Assembly (NCBI RefSeq): GCF_011064595.1
Contig: NZ_JAALJI010000020.1
Location: forward strand, 62,001-126,000
DNA from: Paludisphaera soli
GTDB taxonomy: Bacteria; Planctomycetota; Planctomycetia; Isosphaerales; Isosphaeraceae
Length of the DNA: 64,000 nucleotides
Direction of reading: 5' to 3'
The position numbers and the translations under genes were made by a program. Below the pieces are notes generated by a model, which worked only from the letters and a program-made list of their open reading frames with translations, was not told the origin of the DNA and did no database searches. Shown here in pieces: positions 17,734-26,029 of this stretch. Every line of letters begins with the position of its first letter. Within the stretch, counting starts at the first letter, position 1.

Positions 17734-18001
17734 CCTTCGCGGACGCTTCGACCCCCGGCGTGGGTCGCTTCCGGGGCGCGGTGATCCCTCTTGTCGAAGC
17801 GTCCCCCGCGAGTCATGATAGCAGCGAAACGACCCCGGACCACCGCTTCGCTCTTTGCCGACCACGCCGAAAGGGGCTGGAGGGGCCTTCGACGGACCCG
17901 AGAGCGGCCGACGAGCCCGGCGACGTCGCCCCCCGACGCCCGCCGCCGCCGCGTCGTCCGGGTTCGACGCCGTTTAGAGCCAGAGAAAGGAAAGCCGCGC
18001 A

Positions 18002-18499
18002 ATGCCTCCCGCGCCCCTGCTCGACCCTGAATCGATCGACACCGCGAAAGTCCTCCTCGACAGGGATCAGCTCCGCCAGGTCAACCCCCAGCGGTTCGAG
18101 ATGGAGCAGCTTTCCGCCATCGTTCTCATCGACGAGGAAAACAAGCTGATCGTCGGCTACAAGGACGTCCTCGCCGACGAGTTCTGGGTCCGCGGCCACA
18201 TGCCCGGCTACCCGCTCCTCCCCGGCGTCCTGATGTGCGAGGCCGCGGCCCAGCTCGCGAGCTGCTACTGCGTGAGCACGCACCTCATCAAGGAAGGCTT
18301 CGTCGGCTTCGGCGGCATGGAGGACGTGCGCTTTCGGGGCCAGGTGAGGCCGGGCGACCGCCTGCTGCTGATCGGCAAGGCGACGCGGCTGCACCGTCGC
18401 CAGACCATCTTCGACGTCCAGGGTTTCGTCGCCGGCAACATGGTGTTCCACGGCCGGATGATCGGCGTGAACATGTCGCAGCAGGATCCCGCCAGCTGA
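18002..18499 (+). CDS. FabA/FabZ-like (3R)-hydroxyacyl-ACP dehydratase
   Basis: A 165-residue hot-dog fold protein. The active-site motif HMPGYPLLPGVLMCEAAAQ contains the catalytic His and, eleven residues on, the Glu, as in FabZ. The closing strands FRGQVRPGDRLLL and GNMVFHGRMIGV also fit. FabZ removes water from 3-hydroxyacyl-ACP in fatty acid elongation. The protein is somewhat longer than FabZ (~150) because of an N-terminal extension, and planctomycetes often carry several paralogues, so the exact acyl substrate is open. An AAGGAAA ribosome site precedes the ATG. First gene of a small operon with trmB. Confidence 0.85.
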   Translation: MPPAPLLDPESIDTAKVLLDRDQLRQVNPQRFEMEQLSAIVLIDEENKLIVGYKDVLADEFWVRGHMPGYPLLPGVLMCEAAAQLASCYCVSTHLIKEGFVGFGGMEDVRFRGQVRPGDRLLLIGKATRLHRRQTIFDVQGFVAGNMVFHGRMIGVNMSQQDPAS

Positions 18500-18548
18500 C
18501 GGCCCCGCCGCCACCCCTCCCCCCGTCGCCGATCGAAGATCCCCACCC

Positions 18549-19193
18549 ATGACACGCCCTCGCGCCGACCTCGACGTCTCCTCCACGTTCCTCGAACCCG
18601 AGCGTTTCCCGCCCGACGAGCCCCTTCGCTGGGCCGAGCTGTTCGGCGACGACCGCCCGGTGGTGCTGGAGATCGGCTCGGGCAAGGGACTCTTCCTGGC
18701 GAACGCCGCGTCGAAGCGGCCCGCCCACGGCTTCTTCGGGATCGAGATCGCCAAGAAGTACGCTCGCCTCGCGGCCGAGCGTGTGGTCAAGGCCGGGTTG
18801 ACCAACGTCCGGATGTGGCCCGGCGACGCGGGCCACCTGATGGCGCGCCGGGTCGTCCCCGCCAGCCTGCGCGAGGTGCACGTCTACTTCCCCGACCCCT
18901 GGTGGAAGAAGCGGCACAAGAAGCGACGGGTCTTCAACGAGACGCTCGTCGACTCGATCGCCAGGGCCCTCGCTCCCGAGGGCGAGCTGCACGTCGCCAC
19001 CGACGTTGAGGAGTACTTCGGCGTCATCCGCGAACTGGTCGGGAACGACCCTCGGTTCGTCCAGATCGACCCGCCCCCCCTGGGCGAGCCCGAGAGCGAC
19101 TCCGATTACCTGACAAACTTCGAGCGCAAGTATCGCATCGAGGGGCGGCCCGTCTATCGGTCGAGCTACCGGCTGGCGTCGGCCCCCCGCTGA
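18549..19193 (+). CDS. trmB: tRNA (guanine-46-N7)-methyltransferase
   Basis: A 214-residue class I SAM-dependent methyltransferase, normal length for TrmB. The SAM-binding loop is LEIGSGKGLFL, and the family signature YFPDPWWKKRHKKRRVF contains the conserved DPWxKxRHxKRR core. The distal part SDYLTNFERKYRIEGRPVY carries the T-N-F-E pattern expected near the C-terminus. It makes m7G46 in the variable loop of tRNAs. It lies 49 bp after the FabZ-like gene and 15 bp before the next gene, so all three are probably one transcript. Confidence 0.95.
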   Translation: MTRPRADLDVSSTFLEPERFPPDEPLRWAELFGDDRPVVLEIGSGKGLFLANAASKRPAHGFFGIEIAKKYARLAAERVVKAGLTNVRMWPGDAGHLMARRVVPASLREVHVYFPDPWWKKRHKKRRVFNETLVDSIARALAPEGELHVATDVEEYFGVIRELVGNDPRFVQIDPPPLGEPESDSDYLTNFERKYRIEGRPVYRSSYRLASAPR

Positions 19194-19208
19194 TCGAGGG
19201 GCCGAGGC

Positions 19209-19721
19209 ATGGGCAGGTTCGCCGGGTGGCTCCTCCGACTTCGGCTCCTCCGCGCCGGGTGGCGCCCTCGGCGGGAGGTCTGGGGAGAGCTTCGGCTACC
19301 AACGGGGCTCGAGGTCTTTCCCGAGGCTCGCCGGATCCTCGCGCAGTACGGTGGCCTCCGGTTCTCGACCGTGCCGTTCGAGGTCGTCATCCTGGATCCT
19401 TGCCGGGACCAAGACGAGGTGTCCCGGATACGGGATGCGTCTCGTCTCCTTAATAAGCGGCTTTATCGCGTGGGGTATCAGGAAGTTCAGGACCGATTGT
19501 ATCTTTTATTGGACGAAACGGGATGGATCTATACGCTTGAGGGGGGCGTAGGGCCCGACGAGCATGGGAATTGGGTGGTCGAAGCCGCGGTCCGGATTCA
19601 GGCCTCGTCGTTCGAACGAGCCCTTCCCTACCTGACGCGGGGGGAGGTCGATGTGGCGCAGGGGGAGGCGGATCTGCGAGCCGCGGGCATCACTTCGCAG
19701 GCCTGGACCGTCGGGCCCTGA
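19209..19721 (+). CDS. SUKH-3-like protein (immunity-type fold)
   Basis: A 170-residue protein resembling the SUKH-3 family. Matching points are LLRAGWRPRREVW near the N-terminus, VFPEARRILAQYGGLRF, a central strand pair around RLYRVGYQ, YLLLDETGWIYTLEG and SSFERALPYLTRGE at the end. SUKH proteins are best known as immunity proteins for polymorphic toxins, though many stand alone. No toxin gene is adjacent. Codon use is unlike the neighbours, with TTA, ATA-free but AT-ending runs such as AAT AAG CGG CTT TAT around 19450-19540, which suggests recent acquisition. It is translated 15 bp after trmB. Family call is from pattern memory. Confidence 0.65.
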   Translation: MGRFAGWLLRLRLLRAGWRPRREVWGELRLPTGLEVFPEARRILAQYGGLRFSTVPFEVVILDPCRDQDEVSRIRDASRLLNKRLYRVGYQEVQDRLYLLLDETGWIYTLEGGVGPDEHGNWVVEAAVRIQASSFERALPYLTRGEVDVAQGEADLRAAGITSQAWTVGP

Positions 19722-19771
19722 AGTCGATTTCAGGAACTCGTTCGGCATCGCCTGCACCCGCGACGCGCGCG

Positions 19772-19806
19772 GAAGCGGGCCCGAGGGTTTGCCCCGGGCC
19801 CGCTTC
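19772..19806. terminator. Strong hairpin between convergent SUKH-3-like and purF genes
   Basis: A perfect 12-bp stem (GAAGCGGGCCCG, 19772-19783, pairing with 19795-19806) with an 11-base loop lies in the 129-bp gap between two converging genes. No T-run follows on either strand, so it may be a bidirectional stop for transcription or only an mRNA 3'-end stabiliser. Confidence 0.5.
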
Positions 19807-19850
19807 GTGGGCGGCGAAAAATCAATCTCGGCGACTCGCCGATCGGGTGA

Positions 19851-21446
19851 TCAGGAGGTCGCGCCGGCAGCCTCGTAGGCGCGCTTGCGGGCGGAGGCGC
19901 CGGCCTCGGCGGGGTTGCACTCGATCTGGTAGAGGTCGCGGCCGGTCTCGGTCGGGTAGTCGCCGGTGATGCAGGCGCGGCAGAGGCGGTCGGGCGCCAG
20001 GCTGACCGAGCGGGCGATCGAGTCGACCGGGAGGTAGCGGAGGCTGTCGGCCCCCAACTCGCGGGCCATCTCGGCCTGGGCTTCCTCGGAGACGACGTAG
20101 CGTTCGCCGTCGAACTCGGCGTACTTGGTGGCGAACAGCTCGTCGCGCGTCGACATGTCGATGCCGTAATAGCAGGGCGCGATGATCGGCGGGCAGGCGA
20201 CCCGCAGGTGGATCTCGCGGGCGCGGCCGCGGTCGCGGATCTCGTGCACCAGGGCCCGCATCGTGGTCGAGCGGACGATGCTGTCTTCCACCAGGAGGAC
20301 CCGCTTGCCGGCGAGCACCTCGGGCAGGGGGGTGTACTTGAGCCGGGCCTTGGCGGCGCGGTCGGCCGTCCCCTCGATGAACGTCCGGCCCACATAGCGG
20401 TTCCGCATCAGGCCCTCGACCGAGGGGACGCCCAGGGCGAAGGCCATCGCGTCGGCCGCGGCCTTGGCGGTGTCGGGGACGGGCACGACGATGGTCCCCT
20501 CGTCGAGCGGGACCGTCTCCAGCCGGGCCATCTCCTTGCCCAGCCCGGCGCGGCTGAGGTACACGGAGCGGTCGTCGAGCGTGCTGGCGACGTTGGCGAA
20601 GTAGATCCACTCGAAGAAGCAGTGGGCCTGGCGGGGGGAGGGGGCGTAGCGCTCGATCCGCACGCCTTCGGCGTTGGCAACGGCGATCGTCCCCGGCTCC
20701 AGCGAGTGGATCTTCTGGAAGCCCAGGTTGGAGAGCGGCGAGCTTTCGCTGGCGACGGCGAACAGCGGGCCGTTCTCGGCGATGCAGAGGGGGCGGAAGC
20801 CGAGCGGGTCGCGGGCGACGACCAGCTCTCCGTGGGCCGTGATCAAGACGATGTTGTACGCCCCGTCGAACCACTCCGAGAGCCGTCGGAAGATGCCGAC
20901 CCAGTCGGGGTCGACGTCCTCGTTCTGCAGCTCGTAGGCCAGGGCGTGCATGATGATCTCGGTGTCGGTGTCCCGCTTGAGGTGGTAGTCCCCCTTCGAG
21001 AGCAACTCTTCTTTGAGCTGCTTGTAGTTCGCCAGCTGGCCGTTGAAGGCGAAGGCGAACCACTTGGTGCGACGACCGTGGTCACGCTCGAACGGCTGGG
21101 CGTTGTAGCGGTCGTCGCCGCCGCAGGTGGCGTAGCGGACGTGGCCGATGGCCGAGTGGCCGTCGACGCCTTTCATGATCGTCTCGAACTCGGACTTGTG
21201 GTTGAGGCGGAAGGCCTCGGCCACGGTCCCCAGCTCCTTGTGGACCCGGATCAGCGCGTTGCGGTCCGGCCGGAAGCTGGCCATGCCGGCGGCGAGCTGG
21301 CCCCGGTTTTGCATGTCCAGGAGCATCCGCGGCACCAGCCGGGCGACGCTGTTGACGTCCCCCGGTATGGGGGCCAGCGGCGACACGGCCGCTCCCGGAG
21401 CATGGAACACCGCCGCAACGCCGCACTCATGGTGAAGCTCACCCAT
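19851..21446 (-). CDS. purF: Amidophosphoribosyltransferase
   Basis: A 531-residue first enzyme of purine synthesis, which makes phosphoribosylamine from PRPP and glutamine. The glutaminase nucleophile is Cys8 in [10 protein letters not shown], implying removal of a short propeptide. The PRPP loop is [18 protein letters not shown]. Four cysteines at the places used for the Fe-S cluster of the B. subtilis-type enzyme are present: [22 protein letters not shown] and [12 protein letters not shown] (two). There is no good ribosome site before the ATG. A candidate promoter lies ~120 bp upstream. The gene is alone on its strand; its gene order relative to other pur genes is not informative. Confidence 0.95.
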   Translation of the reverse strand: MGELHHECGVAAVFHAPGAAVSPLAPIPGDVNSVARLVPRMLLDMQNRGQLAAGMASFRPDRNALIRVHKELGTVAEAFRLNHKSEFETIMKGVDGHSAIGHVRYATCGGDDRYNAQPFERDHGRRTKWFAFAFNGQLANYKQLKEELLSKGDYHLKRDTDTEIIMHALAYELQNEDVDPDWVGIFRRLSEWFDGAYNIVLITAHGELVVARDPLGFRPLCIAENGPLFAVASESSPLSNLGFQKIHSLEPGTIAVANAEGVRIERYAPSPRQAHCFFEWIYFANVASTLDDRSVYLSRAGLGKEMARLETVPLDEGTIVVPVPDTAKAAADAMAFALGVPSVEGLMRNRYVGRTFIEGTADRAAKARLKYTPLPEVLAGKRVLLVEDSIVRSTTMRALVHEIRDRGRAREIHLRVACPPIIAPCYYGIDMSTRDELFATKYAEFDGERYVVSEEAQAEMARELGADSLRYLPVDSIARSVSLAPDRLCRACITGDYPTETGRDLYQIECNPAEAGASARKRAYEAAGATS

Positions 21447-21779
21447 AGAGGTGGGTTTCCTGTTCCCGGTCCCTCAAAGGGAGGACCGTCGAGTTCGAGT
21501 GGTGGAGGGGGACGGTTCCCGAGGAGCCGACGGATTGAGTTTCGTCTAGGCCGTCGCCGTCTCGTGATTATAATGGGATCGGCGGCTTCCTACAACCTTC
21601 ACGAATCGGGTCGTTGGGAATTCAGGCGTTACGACGAGGGGAAACGGACGACTCCTCCCAGCCTGTCGATCGAGGCCGCGGTCCCGTTGCGAGGACGCAC
21701 GTCGAAGGTGCGTGAAGAGAACCTTCCCTTGAAAATCGAGACCGAAGCCGGGCGGACGTCCCGGCCCTGGACCACGCGC
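21447..21779. other. Divergent purF/proB intergenic region
   Basis: 333 bp between the two divergent starts. It holds a minus-strand promoter candidate for purF (separate entry). The octamer ATTATAAT at 21567-21574 contains a TATAAT on both strands, but on the plus strand I see no -35 at proper spacing for proB. No other structure was seen. Confidence 0.5.
21567..21595 (-). promoter_or_regulatory. Candidate purF promoter
   Basis: On the minus strand a perfect TATAAT (21567-21572) lies 17 bp after TTGTAG (21590-21595), about 120 bp before the purF ATG. The -35 matches only three of six bases. The AT-rich box stands out in GC-rich surroundings. Confidence 0.4.
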
Positions 21780-22955
21780 ATGGTCGACGACGCCCCCTCC
21801 GCCCCCAAGCCGCCTCCCGCGCGCGACCTCGTGCGCGACGAGGTGGTGCTCTCGGCCCACACCTGGGTCGTCAAGGTGGGGACCAGCGTCCTCGCCGGGC
21901 GCGACGGTCGGCTGGACCTGGACCGCATCGACCACCTGGCCGAGCAGATCTGCAAGGTGATGGACACCGGCCGCAAGGTCGCCCTGGTCAGCTCGGGCGC
22001 GGTCGGAGCGGGCATCGGTCGGCTCGGGCTCAAGGGTAGGCCGGACAACCTCCGCCAGCTCCAGGCCGCCGCCGCCATCGGCCAGTCCTACCTCATGCGC
22101 TGCTACGACGAGGGCATGCGCAAGCGCGGCCGCAACGCGGCCCAGCTCCTGCTCACCCATGAGGACTTCGACGGCCGGGCGCGCTACCTCAACATGAGGA
22201 ACACGCTCAACGCGCTCTTCGAATGGAACGCGGTCCCGATCATCAACGAGAACGACACGATCAGCGTCGACGAGATCAAGTTCGGCGACAACGACCGTCT
22301 CGCCGCGATGGTCGCCAACCTGATCCAGGCCCCTCTGCTGGTGATCCTCAGCGTGGTCGACGGTCTCTACCTGACCGATCCCGCCAAGCCGGGCCCGGCC
22401 GAGGTGGTCTCGCGCGTCCCCCAGATCGACGACCAGGTCCTGAGCCTCGCCTGCGGCGGCCGCAGCGCGCTGGGGACAGGTGGGATGCAGAGCAAGCTCG
22501 CCTCGGCCAGGCTCGTCACCCAGGCCGGCGGCTCGGTCGTCATCGCCTCGGGGACCCGGCCCGAGCCCCTGACCCGGATCCTGGCCGGCGAGGAGGTGGG
22601 CACCATGTTCCTCGCCCACGGCAACCACCACCCGGCCCGCAAGCGCTGGATCGGCCTGGCGGCGCGACCGCGAGGCCGATTCGTGGTCGACGCCGGCGCC
22701 CGCAAGGCGCTGGAGACAGGAATGCGGAGCTTGCTGGCGATCGGCGTGATCGAGGTGGTTGGCGACTTCGAGAAGGGGGATGTCGTCGCCCTCTGCGACC
22801 CCGACGGCTGCGAGTTCGCCCGCGGCCTCACCAACTACGGGGCGGACGACGCCCGCGCGGTGCAGGGGAGACATTCGCTGGAGGCTCGCGCCCTGCTCGG
22901 CCCCTCCATCTACGACGAACTCGTCCACCGAGACAACCTGCTCCTGATCCTCTGA
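21780..22955 (+). CDS. proB: Glutamate 5-kinase with PUA domain
   Basis: A 391-residue enzyme that phosphorylates glutamate in the first step of proline synthesis. The amino-acid kinase domain starts with TWVVKVGTSVLAGRDG, then VALVSSGAVGAGIGRLGL, PIINENDTISVDEI with FGDNDRLAAMVA, and GTGGMQSKLASARL. A C-terminal PUA domain (about residues 290-385, AGARKALETGMRSLLAIGV) is present, as in E. coli ProB. The ATG at 21780 is the last one before the conserved region and gives a ~35-residue N-terminal tail; the frame is open further upstream, and there is no clear ribosome site, so the start is uncertain. proA is not adjacent. Confidence 0.9.
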   Translation: MVDDAPSAPKPPPARDLVRDEVVLSAHTWVVKVGTSVLAGRDGRLDLDRIDHLAEQICKVMDTGRKVALVSSGAVGAGIGRLGLKGRPDNLRQLQAAAAIGQSYLMRCYDEGMRKRGRNAAQLLLTHEDFDGRARYLNMRNTLNALFEWNAVPIINENDTISVDEIKFGDNDRLAAMVANLIQAPLLVILSVVDGLYLTDPAKPGPAEVVSRVPQIDDQVLSLACGGRSALGTGGMQSKLASARLVTQAGGSVVIASGTRPEPLTRILAGEEVGTMFLAHGNHHPARKRWIGLAARPRGRFVVDAGARKALETGMRSLLAIGVIEVVGDFEKGDVVALCDPDGCEFARGLTNYGADDARAVQGRHSLEARALLGPSIYDELVHRDNLLLIL

Positions 22956-23212
22956 GAGCCCCGAACGACCGCGCCGATCGCGGCGACCGGCGGGACCCGC
23001 CGACGTGGTCGCCGAATCGGGGCGGGCCGCTTCACCCCGCCGGCGCGGCCGGCCGATCTTCTCGACGGGTCTGGAACGTCCGGCTCCGGCGGCTGACGCA
23101 TGGAGCCGGCGCGGTCGGCGTCTTCTCCGAGGGATCGGCGAGGCGTATGATGATGGCAGCGTCGCTGCGATCCAGCCCGTCCCCGGCGAACCGATCGGTG
23201 GTGAGGCCCGTC

Positions 23213-23989
23213 ATGATCTGGACACGACTGCAAGAACTCGTCGGCCGGCGTCTCGGGACGCGACTCGTCCTCCTCGCCCTGCTCGCGCCGGCCGCCCCGC
23301 CGGCGTCCGCCCTGGCTCAGGGCTTCGGGCCCGACCCGTTTCGCCCCTACAATTCCCAGTACGACCCCTACGTCTTCGGCGTGGCCCCTGGCGCCCTCGA
23401 TCCCGTCGGCAACCCCACCCTGAATCGCGCCGGCGTCCGGAACGCCAACCAGTTCCAGAACTTCCTGGAAGGCGCCGCGGATCGGGGCAACCGCTACGAT
23501 CAGGCGAATCGGGCCTACGACCGCGAGTACAACCGCGTGTACCGGCCCAATTCCAAGGCCGACGCGCGATTCGAGGCGAGACGGACCGAGATCAGCGACG
23601 TATATTTCCGGTATCTCCGGGAGACGGACCCTCGCAAGCGGGCCGCGCTGTTCAAGGAATACACCCAGGCCCAGAACCGCTCCGCACGCGACCTGGCCGA
23701 GGATCCCAACGCCCGGGGCGCGCGTCGGGGCCGCAGGGCCGAGACCGGCACGCCCCCGCCCCCGTCGCTGGATCACGGGGACGGTCGGGAAGCGGCCGCC
23801 GCCCCCCCGCCGGCCCTCCCCGGCGATCGGGCCTCGCGGGTCGGGCCCAGTCGCCGACGCCTGGCCCCCGCGGCCGGCGCCGGCACGCCGCCCCCGCCCT
23901 CGACCGCACCCGCCCCTTCCGAGGTCCTCGACCGCGCGCTGCGGTCCAACGACGCGTCGATCCCGCCGCCGCCCAGCCTGACCCCCTGA
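23213..23989 (+). CDS. Secreted proline-rich hypothetical protein
   Basis: A 258-residue protein I do not recognise. From the ATG at 23213 it begins with a good Sec signal (LGTRLVLLALLAPAAPPASALAQG). The mature N-terminus is Tyr/Asn/Pro-rich (DPFRPYNSQYDPYVFG), followed by a charged helical region with many Arg and Tyr (RYDQANRAYDREYNRVYR). The C-terminal 100 residues are low-complexity and contain three copies of a PPPPS motif. It may be an envelope structural protein; this is only a guess. Another in-frame ATG at 23149 would place 21 extra residues before the signal. It is a single gene between proB and nuoA. Confidence 0.65.
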   Translation: MIWTRLQELVGRRLGTRLVLLALLAPAAPPASALAQGFGPDPFRPYNSQYDPYVFGVAPGALDPVGNPTLNRAGVRNANQFQNFLEGAADRGNRYDQANRAYDREYNRVYRPNSKADARFEARRTEISDVYFRYLRETDPRKRAALFKEYTQAQNRSARDLAEDPNARGARRGRRAETGTPPPPSLDHGDGREAAAAPPPALPGDRASRVGPSRRRLAPAAGAGTPPPPSTAPAPSEVLDRALRSNDASIPPPPSLTP

Positions 23990-24057
23990 CGGCCCGCAAT
24001 CCCAGCCCGGGAAGGCCCGCACCGCCTCCCGGACCGCCGCCGGAAATCGCTAGAGCG

Positions 24058-24085
24058 TTGACGGTGGCGAAACGGGCCTTACAAT
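24058..24085 (+). promoter_or_regulatory. Candidate sigma70-type promoter of the nuo operon
   Basis: TTGACG (24058-24063) and TACAAT (24080-24085) are separated by 16 bp. Five of six bases match the consensus in each box. Transcription would start near 24092, giving a ~220-base leader before nuoA. The lysS promoter candidate has almost the same boxes and spacing. Confidence 0.55.
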
Positions 24086-24253
24086 TGGGACCGAGACATC
24101 AAGACGCGGCCCACGCGGGACGCACCCCTTCGCCTCCCGTCGGACTCCTCCATCCAGTCCGTCCGACGCTTGAATCGAGGGTGCGGCTTCGGCGACGTCC
24201 CGATCGGGGACGGCCGATTTCCACGGCTTCCGCGTCTTTTTTCGGCGGGGACT

Positions 24254-24271
24254 TTGTGAAACCCTTCACAA
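24254..24271. promoter_or_regulatory. Putative Rex operator upstream of nuoA
   Basis: The 18-mer TTGTGAAACCCTTCACAA consists of TTGTGA and TCACAA separated by six bases and is a perfect inverted repeat in its arms. This is the known consensus for the NADH-sensing repressor Rex (TTGTGAn6TCACAA). It ends 43 bp before the nuoA ATG and lies downstream of the upstream promoter candidate, so bound Rex could act as a roadblock or cover a nearer promoter that I cannot see. No rex gene lies in the window. Confidence 0.7.
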
Positions 24272-24314
24272 GGTCGGCCGCCGATCCATCGTGCGGGGGG
24301 TCCTTCCAGAGACG

Positions 24315-24737
24315 ATGAGCACCGACTTCACGCCGATCTTCCTGTTCCTGGCGATCGCCGTCGGCACGGGCCTGAGCATGCTGGCTCTCAGCGCCTTGCT
24401 GGGGCCCCGCAAGGAGACGCGGGTCAAGCAGATGCCCTACGAATCGGGCATGGATCCGATCGGGGACGCCCGCCAGCGGTTCGACGTCCGCTTCTACCTC
24501 GTCGCGATCGCCTTCCTGCTCTTCGACGTCGAACTGCTTTACCTGTACCCGTGGGCCGTCGCCCAGTGGAGCGCGGAGCCGGCCCTGGCCGTCGCGAACT
24601 CCGCCGGCGTCGTGCTGACCGCGGGAGTGCCGCCGATCTTCCGGGCGATGGTCTTCTGGGAGATCATGGTCTTCGTGGCGATCCTCACGGCGGCCTTCGC
24701 CTACGCGTGGAAGAAGGGGGTCTTCGAATGGCGATGA
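24315..24737 (+). CDS. nuoA: NADH-quinone oxidoreductase subunit A
   Basis: A 140-residue membrane subunit of complex I with three helices. The conserved stretch [20 protein letters not shown] is followed by [20 protein letters not shown], which carries the D and E residues of the ND3-type loop and helix. The ATG at 24315 is chosen over a GTG eight codons upstream because family members begin shortly before the first helix. First gene of the operon; its stop overlaps the start region of nuoB. Confidence 0.95.
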   Translation: MSTDFTPIFLFLAIAVGTGLSMLALSALLGPRKETRVKQMPYESGMDPIGDARQRFDVRFYLVAIAFLLFDVELLYLYPWAVAQWSAEPALAVANSAGVVLTAGVPPIFRAMVFWEIMVFVAILTAAFAYAWKKGVFEWR

Positions 24738-25429
24738 ATCCGCCGACGTCTCCGGCGTTCGGCCAGCGGGCCGGCTCCGACCTGATCATCACGCCCTCCG
24801 GCCAGCCCGAGGTCCCCGAGAACGTCTTCCTGACGACGATGGACTCGGTGGTGAGCTGGTGCCGGAAGTACAGCCTCTGGCCGATGCCGTTCGCGACCGC
24901 CTGCTGCGGGATCGAGCTGATGGCCGTCGGCGCCAGCCGGTTCGACATCGCCCGGTTCGGGGCCGAGGTCATGCGGTTCAGCCCCCGCCAGTGCGACCTG
25001 ATGATCGTCGCCGGCCGGGTGGCGATGAAGATGATGCCCGTCCTCCAGCGGATCTGGCTGCAGATGCCCGAGCCCAAGTGGTGCATCAGCATGGGCGCCT
25101 GCGCCAGCACCGGCGGGATCTTCGACACCTACGCGGTGGTGCAGGGCGTGGACCGGTTCATCCCGGTCGACGTCTACATCCCCGGCTGCCCCCCCCGGCC
25201 GGAGCAGATCCTCCGGGCCATCATGGACATCCAGGAGAAGGTCCAGAAGGGCGGGACGACCTTCGGCAACGAAGGGCTCCCCGAACTCCGGGCCCGCGAG
25301 CGGTACATGATCGCCCAGCGCGACACCGCGCCCGGCGCCGGGATCGCCGACGAGCGCGGCGACGAGGCCCGCTTCGGCTACAGGATCCCGGGCGGGCCCG
25401 GCCGGCTCGGCCTGGAGGAAACGCGATGA
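24728..25429 (+). CDS. nuoB: NADH-quinone oxidoreductase subunit B
   Basis: A 233-residue peripheral subunit that holds Fe-S cluster N2, the last electron carrier before quinone. The ligands are visible: the tandem Cys in [12 protein letters not shown], Cys in [11 protein letters not shown] and Cys in [15 protein letters not shown]-terminal extension of about 40 residues is variable. The ATG at 24728 has AGGGGG at good spacing; an ATG two codons later would form an ATGA overlap with the nuoA stop. Both imply translational coupling. Confidence 0.95.
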   Translation: MAMNPPTSPAFGQRAGSDLIITPSGQPEVPENVFLTTMDSVVSWCRKYSLWPMPFATACCGIELMAVGASRFDIARFGAEVMRFSPRQCDLMIVAGRVAMKMMPVLQRIWLQMPEPKWCISMGACASTGGIFDTYAVVQGVDRFIPVDVYIPGCPPRPEQILRAIMDIQEKVQKGGTTFGNEGLPELRARERYMIAQRDTAPGAGIADERGDEARFGYRIPGGPGRLGLEETR

Positions 25430-25956
25430 GCGCCGCTACGGCCCCCCACGCAGCGCAGGCGCAGATCCTGGCGACGCTCGCCGCCCATTTCGGCGACGGC
25501 GTCTTCAGCATCTCGCGATTCCGCGGCAATCTCCGGCTGTTCGTCCCCAAGTCGCGGCTGGTCGAACTGCTGACCGCACTCAAGCAACAGTGCGGCTGCA
25601 CATACCTGGCGGAGCTGGGCGCCGCCGACTATCTCGGATATCCCGGACGCACCCGGAACCGGTTCGAGGTCCACTACGTTCTCCGCAACTTCGACACCGG
25701 CGGCTCGGTGATCGTCAAGGCGGGGGTCGACGATCCCGATCCCTCGCTCCCCTCCGCGTACCCCCTCTGGCCGGGCGCCGACTGGATGGAGCGCGAGGTT
25801 TTCGACATGTACGGCATCCGATTCGAGGGCCATCCCGACCTCCGCCGGATCCTGATGCCCGACGAGTTCACCGCCTTCCCGCTCCGCAAGGACTATCCCC
25901 TGCGGGGCCGCGGCGAGCGGCACAACTTCCCCAAGCTGACCCGCGCCGAGTCCTGA
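25426..25956 (+). CDS. nuoC: NADH-quinone oxidoreductase subunit C
   Basis: A 176-residue 30-kDa subunit of the peripheral arm, separate from NuoD (not fused as in E. coli). The conserved part is [19 protein letters not shown], followed by [14 protein letters not shown] and [14 protein letters not shown]. The start overlaps the nuoB stop as ATGA. It has no cofactor and stabilises the quinone-reducing module. Confidence 0.95.
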   Translation: MSAATAPHAAQAQILATLAAHFGDGVFSISRFRGNLRLFVPKSRLVELLTALKQQCGCTYLAELGAADYLGYPGRTRNRFEVHYVLRNFDTGGSVIVKAGVDDPDPSLPSAYPLWPGADWMEREVFDMYGIRFEGHPDLRRILMPDEFTAFPLRKDYPLRGRGERHNFPKLTRAES

Positions 25957-26029
25957 CCGGAAGCCCGCGGCCCGCGTCGCGGCCGCATCGAGTCGACGAC
26001 CTTCCCCAGCGAGGCCCGAGAGAGACGTC

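Larger units (their letters stand above)
23990..24314. other. Leader region of the nuo operon
   Basis: 325 bp before nuoA. It contains a promoter candidate at 24058-24085 and a Rex-type operator at 24254-24271, both listed separately. Between them lie a small inverted repeat (CGTCCC/GGGACG near 24195-24215) and a run of six T at 24237-24242. These are not close enough together to form a normal terminator. No open frame here looks coding. Confidence 0.6.

Noticed and set aside
21569-21574. TATAAT on the plus strand as a proB promoter
   Set aside because: No -35-like hexamer at 15-19 bp spacing; the same octamer fits purF on the minus strand better.
24195-24242. Small inverted repeat and T6 run in the nuo leader as an attenuator
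   Set aside because: The stem is only 6 bp and lies about 25 bp before the T-run, so it does not form a usual terminator.
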